Part shown: positions 7,982 to 16,416 of the stretch, one piece after another | How the letters are laid out: each line of letters begins with the position of its first letter | Numbering within the stretch: position 1 is the stretch's first letter | Assembly: GCA_023957155.1 (NCBI GenBank) | Contig: JAMLHK010000010.1 | Coordinates: 62,001-126,000 of the forward strand | From: Chitinophagaceae bacterium | Lineage (GTDB): Bacteria > Bacteroidota > Bacteroidia > Chitinophagales > Chitinophagaceae | Reading direction: 5' to 3' | Length of the DNA stretch: 64,000 nt | The notes under the pieces: model-generated | The model's input: the letters and a program-made list of their open reading frames with translations, nothing else | The model's database searches: none | Told to the model about the DNA's origin: nothing | Position numbers and translations under genes: made by a program

Positions 7982-9136
7982 ATGTATAAGGTATTAATCT
8001 TCTGCGCCTTGTTTTTCTTCTCCGCACAAATCCTCCTGGGGCAGGATGAACTCTGCCAGGGATCCTATTTTACGGAAGCCCGGGGAAAGGAATTTTTGGA
8101 TAATCATGTGCCGGCTTCATTGAAAGACTGGCGACAGCGCTCGGAAAAGATACGTGCCCGGATCCGCGAGGGGATGCAGTTGGAAACCATGCCTGTCAAA
8201 CCCACCTCTGCGCCTGTCATCCATAGCAAAAAGATAATGAATGGCTATACGGTAGAAAGTGTAGCTTTTGAAAGCCTACCGGGTTTTTATGTTACCGGGA
8301 ATTTGTATCGGCCGCTTACGCCACAAAAATCGTATGCCGGTATTTTATGTCCGCACGGGCACTGGAGTAATCCCGATGGAAGGTTTCACGAGCAGATGCA
8401 AACCCGGTGCGGTATGCTGGCGCGCATGGGTGCGGTGGTTTTTGCATGGGATATGGTGGGTTACGGTGATTCCAAACAATGCGACCACAAGTTGTCCAAA
8501 GCCTTGAAATTGCAAACCATCAACAGTACCCGGGCGCTCGATTTCCTGTTGTCGTTGCCGGGGGTAGATTCCAACCGTATTGGCATTACCGGGGCATCGG
8601 GCGGTGGTACGCAAACTTTTTTATTAACCGCACTCGATCCCCGTATCAAAGTGTCCGTGCCCTGTGTGATGGTCTCAGCCTATTTCTTTGGCGGCTGTGT
8701 TTGCGAAAGTGGTATGCCTATTCATAAAAAGGGCGATTTCCAAACCAACAACGTGGAGATTGCCGCATTGGCCGCGCCGCGCCCAATGCTGCTGATCTCT
8801 GATGGAGATGACTGGACCCGGAATAACCCTGTGGTGGAATATCCGTTCGTGAAGAAGATATATCAACTGTACAAGAAAGGAAGAAATGTGGAGTCGGTCC
8901 ATCTCCCTGATGAAGTACACGATTACGGGCTTTCCAAGCGAAAACCTATGTATCGTTTTATGGCAAAGCATCTGGGATTAGATCTGAAGGCGGTTGTTAA
9001 CAGCAACGGAGAAATAGATGAATCAGCCATCACCCTATTGGCGCAAAACGAGTTGTCGGTATTTAACGAATCGCATCCGCGACCGGATAATGCGGTGATG
9101 GGGAATGAGGCGGTGTTGCAGTTGCTTGAAAAATGA
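7982..9136 (+). CDS. Exported alpha/beta-hydrolase (acetyl xylan esterase-like)
   Basis: This 384-residue protein has signal peptide MYKVLIFCALFFFSAQILLG. The alpha/beta-hydrolase core shows an oxyanion strand ILCPHGHWS, the nucleophile elbow GITGASGGGTQT (Ser206), an acid in SDGDDWT and a histidine in LPDEVHDYG, giving a full Ser-Asp-His triad. The family includes acetyl xylan esterases and related carbohydrate esterases; the substrate is not determined. ATG 7982 is chosen because it begins the signal peptide; an in-frame start at 7886 would add 32 residues from low-complexity spacer DNA. The two upstream genes, GH172 and Gfo/Idh/MocA, suggest joint processing of a decorated glycan. Confidence 0.85.
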   Translation: MYKVLIFCALFFFSAQILLGQDELCQGSYFTEARGKEFLDNHVPASLKDWRQRSEKIRARIREGMQLETMPVKPTSAPVIHSKKIMNGYTVESVAFESLPGFYVTGNLYRPLTPQKSYAGILCPHGHWSNPDGRFHEQMQTRCGMLARMGAVVFAWDMVGYGDSKQCDHKLSKALKLQTINSTRALDFLLSLPGVDSNRIGITGASGGGTQTFLLTALDPRIKVSVPCVMVSAYFFGGCVCESGMPIHKKGDFQTNNVEIAALAAPRPMLLISDGDDWTRNNPVVEYPFVKKIYQLYKKGRNVESVHLPDEVHDYGLSKRKPMYRFMAKHLGLDLKAVVNSNGEIDESAITLLAQNELSVFNESHPRPDNAVMGNEAVLQLLEK

Positions 9137-9211
9137 GCGGATTAAAATTCGATATTGGCAACCGGTTCTGACGCTAATGCGTACCTACCGGGTGTTTTTC
9201 CATTTTTTTCT

Positions 9212-9748
9212 TTAAAACTTATTCTTCCACATCATGCTTTCAATGGGCTTCTCGGGCTGCCCGCTGTATTTGGCATTTTTCTTCTGGTTGTATTTCACTT
9301 CAATTTCTCCATCCACCGGAAAATAGATCAGCTGGCCAACAGGCATCCCTTTATATACCCGTACGGGTTGCTTTACGGAGATCTCCAGTGTCCAGTGCCC
9401 GCAAAATCCCACATCTCCCTTGCCTGCGGTGGCGTGAATATCTATTCCCAGGCGGCCGGTGGAAGATTTTCCTTCCAGGAAGGGAACGTGGGCGTGCGTT
9501 TCGGTATATTCTTTGGTGGCTCCTAAATAAAAGAGATGGGGATACAATACAAATCCCTCGTCCGGGATTTCAAAATAGGTTATGGCATTGTGTTGTTTTG
9601 CGTCCAGGATATGGTCGTTGTAGGTGGCAAGCCATTTCCCCAGGTGAACATCGTATGAATTGCTGCCGAGGCATTCCCTGTCGAAAGGTACCAGTTGGAT
9701 GGCGCCTTTTTCCATCTCTTCCAGAATTCTTTTATCGGATAGTATCAT
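9212..9748 (-). CDS. dcd: dCTP deaminase
   Basis: This 178-residue cytoplasmic enzyme converts dCTP to dUTP, feeding dTMP synthesis. It has the opening MILSDKRILEEMEKG, the substrate-binding LGSNSYDVHLG, and the family signature FLEGKSSTGRLGIDIHATAG followed by GFCGHWTLEIS with the likely catalytic glutamate. The length is normal. It is convergent with the esterase gene and divergent from the phosphopantetheinyl transferase gene, with 70 bp between the two starts for promoters. I cannot say from sequence whether it also has dUTPase activity. Confidence 0.95.
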   Translation of the reverse strand: MILSDKRILEEMEKGAIQLVPFDRECLGSNSYDVHLGKWLATYNDHILDAKQHNAITYFEIPDEGFVLYPHLFYLGATKEYTETHAHVPFLEGKSSTGRLGIDIHATAGKGDVGFCGHWTLEISVKQPVRVYKGMPVGQLIYFPVDGEIEVKYNQKKNAKYSGQPEKPIESMMWKNKF

Positions 9749-9818
9749 TCCCTGATTTATTTGTTTATTTGCGCACGCGATCTTTTTCGCCGGCGAATTT
9801 CGGATTTCGTTTTTGGTA

Positions 9819-10487
9819 ATGCCTTTATTTTATCAACATAATATCAACGCTACCACAAAATTAGGGGTATGGCATATTGCCGAGCCTGAAGATTTTTTTT
9901 TGTTGAAAGTGCCGTTGCAACAAAATATCCGTCATCCGCACAAGCGTTTACAACATCTTGCAGGGCGGTATCTGCTGCGATTTTTATTTCCCGGATTCCC
10001 CAACCACCTGATTGAAATTGCCGACACCCGTAAGCCTTATCTACCGGATGATGCTTTTCATTTCTCTATTTCGCATTGCGGGGATTATGCAGCGGCTATT
10101 GTCAGTCGCTCGCACCGCGTAGGCGTTGATATTGAGATCCCCACTACCAAAATAACCCGGGTTCGTCATAAATTTCTGCATCCGGATGATGCGGTGGCCC
10201 TGGAAAAAAGTTCCGGGATCGTTTCGGGAGGACTCCCGGTTGCCGACAACCCCGTCGTTCGTAAGCTAACCTTGTTGTGGAGTGGTAAGGAAGCTATTTT
10301 TAAATGGTATGGAAACGGGGAAGTTTCATTTAGCGACCATATCCGGATAAAACCACCGGAAGTGGCGCTTTCCATTCCCGGCCGGGGAATGATGCAGGGC
10401 ATGTTTCTAAAAACGGGAACCAGGGCGTTGACGTTGCCTTTTGTGAATTTTAACGAACTGTGCCTGGTGTGGGTGGTAACGGAATAA
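9819..10487 (+). CDS. 4'-phosphopantetheinyl transferase superfamily protein
   Basis: This 222-residue protein of the Sfp/AcpT type transfers the 4'-phosphopantetheine arm from CoA to carrier proteins. The diagnostic motifs are present: FHFSISHCGDYAAAIVS near residue 75, RVGVDIEIP with the Mg-binding Asp and Glu, and LLWSGKEAIFKWYG with the Glu-Lys pair. ATG 9819 is preferred to the TTG two codons upstream. The length suits an Sfp-like enzyme rather than the shorter AcpS. The carrier protein it serves is not in this window. Confidence 0.9.
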   Translation: MPLFYQHNINATTKLGVWHIAEPEDFFLLKVPLQQNIRHPHKRLQHLAGRYLLRFLFPGFPNHLIEIADTRKPYLPDDAFHFSISHCGDYAAAIVSRSHRVGVDIEIPTTKITRVRHKFLHPDDAVALEKSSGIVSGGLPVADNPVVRKLTLLWSGKEAIFKWYGNGEVSFSDHIRIKPPEVALSIPGRGMMQGMFLKTGTRALTLPFVNFNELCLVWVVTE

Positions 10488-10723
10488 AAAACCGGGATGA
10501 ACGGTTGGCGAATTGCGCTCATCTTTGTTGGGACACATTTTAAATTTTCGCCGGTGGATGTCACTATCCGCCGGCAGGGCCGATTACCGGCAGGAAAGCC
10601 AATTGAAATGCACCTTTTTGTTCCGGTGGAATACGATTGTCCGATATAATTGTTAAATTTAAATGCAGTTGGTCATTTCCGGATAACGAAAAATGTCTTT
10701 CTGTAGATTGAAACAAACCCATC

Positions 10724-13700
10724 ATGACGAAATTTTTAAACGATTGGAGGGCTATTTCCTTTACAGCGTATCTTTCCTGCCTGTTATCCCTGTTTGTATT
10801 CTTAGCTTGTAATTCCGGGGAAAAGATTACTGGTGTTGACCCTTCCTTCAGCCGGTATATAGATGGTTATACTTCCGGAGTGGTTTCAAAAGCGGCCGTG
10901 ATCAGGATCCGTTTGACCGGGGAAACCCCCTCCACTCATGTGTTAAATGAAGTGGTAAAAGAAGCCTTGTTTTCCTTTTCTCCTGCCGTAAAAGGGAAAG
11001 CCTATTGGATAGACGCCAGAACCATTGAGTTTAAGCCCGATGAATACCTGGAACCGGGGCAGTTGTACACAGGAGATTTTAAACTGGGCAGGGTTACGGA
11101 AGTGCCCGATGCGTATAAAAATTTCAGGTTCAATATCCAGGCGATTGAGCCGGGCTTCAGGGTGGTGGAGAATGGTTTGAAAGTGCCGGGGAATGCAAAA
11201 GATATTATGACGCTGACCGGTACGGTGGAAACCGCAGACATCGAGTCTTCCGCTGTGGTGGAAAAATTACTGAGCCTCAGTTATCCGGGTGAAGCGCTTG
11301 CCGTCAATTGGGAGCATAATGAAGCCGCCCGCATACATAATTTTTCTATTAACAATATTAAACGCGGTAACACCACCTCTGTACTGCAATTGCAATGGGA
11401 TGGCGCTGCAATGGGATTGAAGGAAAAAGGGAGCAAAGCGATAGAAGTGCCGGCGGTTGGCGAGTTTACCGTACTCGGTGTCCGGGCCATGCAGGATGCA
11501 GAGAATTATGTGCTGACCCAGTTTTCTGAGGCGATTGCCACCGGGCAGCAATTGAAAGGTCTGATCACTATCAGCGATAAAACCGATCTCAGCTATAGTA
11601 TCAATGGCAGCGAGGTGAAATTATATGTACCGGATGATTTCGACGGCAACTATACTGTTACGGTTAATGAAGGCATACAAAGCGTGTGGAACGCCAGGCT
11701 CAGCAAGACTTTTACCGCTAACCTGTATTTTGAGAACCGGCTTCCTTCGGTTACGATCCGGGGACGCGGTATGATACTGCCCAGTTCGGGTAAACTGGTA
11801 TTGCCATTTGAAGCGATCAACTTAAACGCCGTAGATGTCAGTATTATTAAGATATACGAGAATAATATCCCCCAGTATTTCCAGTCTAATGAATACGATG
11901 GCACTTCTGATCTTCGTCGTGTAGCCGCTCCCGTAGTGCGGAAAACCCTTCGGCTGGACAACGATAAAACCCTTGATCTTCATCGCAGGCAGCATTTTTC
12001 ACTGGATATAGACAAATACCTGAAAGCAGAGCCGGGCGCTATTTATAACGTAACCATCGGCTTCCGGCCGGAATATTCTTTATATACCTGCCACAATGGT
12101 GATAAAAAAAATACAGACGAAGATGAAGCGGTTTATTATTACAATGACCATGAAGAGGAATCGCCGGATAATGATGACGGATTCTGGAAAGTGTATAATA
12201 CCTATTATCCGTATGGATACAATTGGAACGAACGTAATAATCCCTGTCATCGTTCTTATTACAACAAAGAAAAATGGGCCAGCCGTAATATCCTGGCTTC
12301 CAATATAGGGCTTACGGCTAAGCGGGCTAATGACAACGGGATGCTGGTGGTGGCCACCGATATTCTTTCGGCTATGCCTATGAGTGGAGTGGAACTGGAG
12401 TTGCTGGATTACCAGCAGCAGGTGTTGTATAAAACCAAAACCGACCGCAACGGGCTGGCGGCTTTTGATCTTAAAAAGAAGCCGTTTTTGTTGATAGCGA
12501 AAAAGGGAGAAGAGCGGGGCTACCTGAAATTAGACGACGGCAATTCGCTGATGCTGAGTCGTTTTGACGTATCGGGTGTGGAGGTAAAAAACGGGTTGAA
12601 GGGCTTTATTTTTGGAGAACGCGGCGTATGGCGGCCGGGCGACACCATGTATATCGGTTGCATTATAGAAGATAAAGCCGCGCGATTGCCCAAAGATCAT
12701 CCGGTGGAATTTAATCTGATCACCCCCCGGGGTCAATTATACAAACGGATGGTGGAGACTTCCGGACCGGACGGGTTTTATTTGTTTACAACAGCCACCG
12801 ATGTGTCTTCGCCAACGGGCAATTGGCTGGCGCGGGTAAAAGTGGGTGGAGCGGTATTCGAAAAGCGGTTGAAGGTGGAAACCGTAATGCCTAACCGGCT
12901 GAAGATAAACCTTGACTTTGGGAAGGATAGCATCCTGGGCATAGAGGGTGCGGCATCGGGCAACCTGCAGTCGCAATGGTTATTTGGTGCACCGGCCAGC
13001 GATCTTTCCGCCAAAGTAGAAGTATCGTTGTATGCACGTAAAACCGTTTTTAAGAAATACCCCGGCTATCATTTTGATAACCCCACGGCAGGATATACGA
13101 CTGAAATGAAAACCATTTTTGACGGGAAACTGAACGGAAGTGGTGTGGCGCCTGTTCATCTGAGAATAAGCGACATAAAAAATGCACCCGGGTTTCTGAA
13201 CGCCAGCATGCTGGTAAAAGTATTTGAACCCGGAGGCGCTTTCAGTGTGGACAACCGCGTGTTCCCTTATAGTCCGTATAAAAGTTATGTGGGTATTCGC
13301 ATGCCCCGGGGCCAAAAGCCCTGGGGATTCCTGCTTGCCGATAAGCAATACGAACTGCCTGTAGTGAATGTGGACGCCAATGGAAATCTTTTGACCGGTG
13401 AGCAGCAGTTGGAAGTGGAACTGTACCGCGTTAGTTGGCGATGGTGGTGGGATGATACCGGCGACGGTTTCAGCAATTTTACGCAGGATACCTATAATAA
13501 GCTGTTGAAGAAAGAGACGCTTCGTTTAACCGATGGCGTGGGCAAATGGCAGTTTTCCGCACCCGGAGGAGAATGGGGACGGTATTTGGTGTTGGTGAGA
13601 GATAAGAGCAGTGGCCATACCACCGGGCAGGTGGTGTATTTTGACGATCCCTGGTGGCAAACCCGCAGTAATACCCGCGATCCGTCTGCCGCCGCAATGT

Positions 13701-16306
13701 TGTCTTTTACCTCGGCAAAGGAAAAATATTCGGTGGGAGAGAACATCCGCCTGCAAATTCCGGGGAGTAAAGGAGGCAGGGCATTGATCAGTATTGAATC
13801 GGGCAGTCGTGTTATAAAAACCGATTGGATGGAGATGCAGGACGGGCAAACCGAATATAATTTCAAGGCTGAGCCGTCAATGGCCCCCAATGTTTATGTA
13901 AATGTAAGCCTGTTTCAGCCGCATGCCCAAACGGTAAACGACCTGCCTGTCCGCATGTATGGGGTCATTCCTATTGTGGTAGAAGATAAGAATGCCGTCC
14001 TTAAGCCGGTAATCAGTATGCCGGCAGAAATTCGCCCGGAACAAACAACTTCTCTTACCGTTTCAGAAACTTCGGGCAGGGCAATGACCTACGGCATAGC
14101 TATTGTGGATGAAGGTCTGCTCGATCTTACCCGGTTTAAAACACCCGATCCGCATGCCGCTTTTTATGCGCGCGAAGCCTTAGGGGTAAAAAGCTGGGAT
14201 TTGTTTGACGATGTCATTGGCGCATGGGGTGGTGGATTGGAAAGGATATTGACCATCGGTGGAGATGAAGCGGCCGGTGGTGCGGCCGCAGAAAAAAGAG
14301 CGAATCGTTTTAAACCGGTGGTGAAATACCTGGGGCCTTTTCATTTGAAAAAAGGACAGAAGCAAACCCACGACTTTCAATTGCCGCCCTATATTGGCTC
14401 GGTGAGAGCGATGGTGGTGGCTGCGGGAGAGGATGCTTATGGTTTTGCAGAGAAGGCAGTTGCTGTGAAGAAGCCGTTGATGATTTTGGGCACTTTACCA
14501 CGAGTATTGGGGCCGGCGGAAACGATCCGGTTACCGGTGACGGTTTTTGCAATGGACAAAAATATCCGGAATGTAACGGTAAGTGTCCGGAACAATGATT
14601 TTTTAGAGGTAACGGGCGATGCTGTTCAACAGGTAAGCTTTTCTTCTCCCGGCGAGAAAATGGTTTATTTTCAGGTAAAGGTGAAAGAAAATACCGGTGT
14701 GGCGAAAGTAAAACTGAAAGCCGTATCCGGTAGTGAAAAAGCCGAGGAGGCGGTGGAAATGGAGGTGCGTAATCCCAACCCGGTAATGACCCGCGTGGAA
14801 GAAGCAACGCTTAACAGCGGAGAGCAATTTAAAGCGGTGGTGAAGCCGTTGGGTATTCCGGATAAAGGAAAAATTACGCTGGAAATATCCGCTATTCCCC
14901 CGGTCAATCTCCAAAAACGGTTGAGCTACCTGGTTCAATACCCCCACGGCTGTATTGAGCAGATCACCTCCGCGGTATTTCCTCAATTGGTATTAGAGCA
15001 GTTAATGGATCTTACTGATCAAAAGAAGGCGGAAGCGGAGCGGAACATCCGGGCGGGTATCGAAAAATACAGCAATTTTCAATTGCCGGATGGCGGTTTC
15101 AGCTATTGGCCCGGGCTCACCGAAAGTGATGAATGGGGTACCAGCTATGCCGGGCATTTTTTGCTGGAAGCCCGGAAGCGCGGATACCTGGTTTCAACAG
15201 ACCTGCTGCAACAGTGGTTGAACTATCAACGACGTAAAGCCAACGCCTGGGCGCCTTCCACCACTAACTTTTATGGAAGCGATCTGAACCAGGCTTACCG
15301 GTTGTACCTGCTCGCTTTGGCTAAATCGCCCGAACTGGGTGCTATGAACCGGCTGAAGGAATTCAAATATCTTTCTCCCGAAGCGAAATGGAGACTGGCT
15401 GCGGCCTACCAGTTGGCGGGCCAGCAAAAAGTGGCCGCCGGCCTGGTGAGCGGTCTGCCGCTTACTTTCCCTCAACGCAAATCCACAGGCATCACTTACG
15501 GTTCCAATTTGCGGGATGAGGCGATGGTATTGGAAACACTAACGTTGATGGGCAACCGGAAAGAAGCCGCGGAAGCGCTGCGCACGGTGTCTGCAGGGCT
15601 GGCAAGCGAAAACTGGTACAGTACGCAGACGACCGCTTACAGTCTGATTGCAGTTGCCGCCTATTGCGGGAACAATGCCGGTGGAGAAAAAGTAATAGCA
15701 GCGGCAAATGTGAATGGTAAAAATGTAAATATTGACGCCTCCTCTTACATTGTCCAGACCCCGGTGAGCGCCACCGACGCCAACAAAAACATCAGCCTCA
15801 CCAACGAAGGTAAAAACGTATTGTATGTGCGGGTGATCACCGAAGGACAACCCCTTACGGGAGAGGAGATACCGGTGAATAATAATCCGAACGTGTTGTC
15901 TATGCAGGTGAGGTATCTCAACCTGGATGGCAGTCTGCTGGATATTGGCAGCCTGCGTTCGGGAACGGATTTTGTGGCTAAGGTAAATATTTATAATCCG
16001 GGGATCCGGGGCCCGTACCGTAACATGACGCTCACACAGGTTTTTCCCGGTGGATGGGAGATACTGAATACGCGGATGCTCGGCAACGAGGGCGGCTTTA
16101 AGCCTTCCCCGCTGACCTACCAGGATCTTCGCGATGACCGGGTATATACGCACTTTGATATTGGAGAAGGAGAAACGCGTACTTATTATGTGATGCTCAA
16201 CGCCGCATACGCCGGCAAATATTTCCTGCCGGGGGTATATTGTGAAGCAATGTATGATAATACCATCAGCGCCGGGGTGAAGGGTAAATGGGTGGAAGTG
16301 AGATGA
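10724..16306 (+). CDS. Bacterial alpha-2-macroglobulin lipoprotein with thioester
   Basis: This 1860-residue periplasmic protease trap has a lipoprotein signal (LLSLFVFLAC, lipid Cys29), repeated MG-type beta domains (for example GFIFGERGVWRPGDTMYIG, an MG2-like strand) and the bait/ANATO-like region. The thioester motif GCIEQ (C1410-Q1413) is intact, followed by the helical toroid (NLRDEAMVLETLTLMGN) and a receptor-like end. Bacterial members are thought to trap attacking proteases when cell-wall synthesis is breached. The next gene is penicillin-binding protein 1C, the same pairing as yfhM-pbpC of E. coli. Around residues 460-510 there is an unusual very acidic, Tyr/Asn-rich loop (TDEDEAVYYYNDHEEE) between two cysteines. 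The length is typical of large ECAM-like proteins. Confidence 0.95.
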   Translation: MTKFLNDWRAISFTAYLSCLLSLFVFLACNSGEKITGVDPSFSRYIDGYTSGVVSKAAVIRIRLTGETPSTHVLNEVVKEALFSFSPAVKGKAYWIDARTIEFKPDEYLEPGQLYTGDFKLGRVTEVPDAYKNFRFNIQAIEPGFRVVENGLKVPGNAKDIMTLTGTVETADIESSAVVEKLLSLSYPGEALAVNWEHNEAARIHNFSINNIKRGNTTSVLQLQWDGAAMGLKEKGSKAIEVPAVGEFTVLGVRAMQDAENYVLTQFSEAIATGQQLKGLITISDKTDLSYSINGSEVKLYVPDDFDGNYTVTVNEGIQSVWNARLSKTFTANLYFENRLPSVTIRGRGMILPSSGKLVLPFEAINLNAVDVSIIKIYENNIPQYFQSNEYDGTSDLRRVAAPVVRKTLRLDNDKTLDLHRRQHFSLDIDKYLKAEPGAIYNVTIGFRPEYSLYTCHNGDKKNTDEDEAVYYYNDHEEESPDNDDGFWKVYNTYYPYGYNWNERNNPCHRSYYNKEKWASRNILASNIGLTAKRANDNGMLVVATDILSAMPMSGVELELLDYQQQVLYKTKTDRNGLAAFDLKKKPFLLIAKKGEERGYLKLDDGNSLMLSRFDVSGVEVKNGLKGFIFGERGVWRPGDTMYIGCIIEDKAARLPKDHPVEFNLITPRGQLYKRMVETSGPDGFYLFTTATDVSSPTGNWLARVKVGGAVFEKRLKVETVMPNRLKINLDFGKDSILGIEGAASGNLQSQWLFGAPASDLSAKVEVSLYARKTVFKKYPGYHFDNPTAGYTTEMKTIFDGKLNGSGVAPVHLRISDIKNAPGFLNASMLVKVFEPGGAFSVDNRVFPYSPYKSYVGIRMPRGQKPWGFLLADKQYELPVVNVDANGNLLTGEQQLEVELYRVSWRWWWDDTGDGFSNFTQDTYNKLLKKETLRLTDGVGKWQFSAPGGEWGRYLVLVRDKSSGHTTGQVVYFDDPWWQTRSNTRDPSAAAMLSFTSAKEKYSVGENIRLQIPGSKGGRALISIESGSRVIKTDWMEMQDGQTEYNFKAEPSMAPNVYVNVSLFQPHAQTVNDLPVRMYGVIPIVVEDKNAVLKPVISMPAEIRPEQTTSLTVSETSGRAMTYGIAIVDEGLLDLTRFKTPDPHAAFYAREALGVKSWDLFDDVIGAWGGGLERILTIGGDEAAGGAAAEKRANRFKPVVKYLGPFHLKKGQKQTHDFQLPPYIGSVRAMVVAAGEDAYGFAEKAVAVKKPLMILGTLPRVLGPAETIRLPVTVFAMDKNIRNVTVSVRNNDFLEVTGDAVQQVSFSSPGEKMVYFQVKVKENTGVAKVKLKAVSGSEKAEEAVEMEVRNPNPVMTRVEEATLNSGEQFKAVVKPLGIPDKGKITLEISAIPPVNLQKRLSYLVQYPHGCIEQITSAVFPQLVLEQLMDLTDQKKAEAERNIRAGIEKYSNFQLPDGGFSYWPGLTESDEWGTSYAGHFLLEARKRGYLVSTDLLQQWLNYQRRKANAWAPSTTNFYGSDLNQAYRLYLLALAKSPELGAMNRLKEFKYLSPEAKWRLAAAYQLAGQQKVAAGLVSGLPLTFPQRKSTGITYGSNLRDEAMVLETLTLMGNRKEAAEALRTVSAGLASENWYSTQTTAYSLIAVAAYCGNNAGGEKVIAAANVNGKNVNIDASSYIVQTPVSATDANKNISLTNEGKNVLYVRVITEGQPLTGEEIPVNNNPNVLSMQVRYLNLDGSLLDIGSLRSGTDFVAKVNIYNPGIRGPYRNMTLTQVFPGGWEILNTRMLGNEGGFKPSPLTYQDLRDDRVYTHFDIGEGETRTYYVMLNAAYAGKYFLPGVYCEAMYDNTISAGVKGKWVEVR

Positions 16307-16416
16307 TTTGAGATTTTTTATTTGAGATTCGAAATGGAGATTTTGTTGCATTGCTGAAGAAATGACATCAATGCGGTGTACTGGTATCGAGAATATGCTG
16401 ATTTGAAAATTTGAAA

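Noticed and set aside
15539-16351. 270-codon open frame on the minus strand
   Set aside because: It is antisense to the alpha-2-macroglobulin gene, which has clear domains and motifs.
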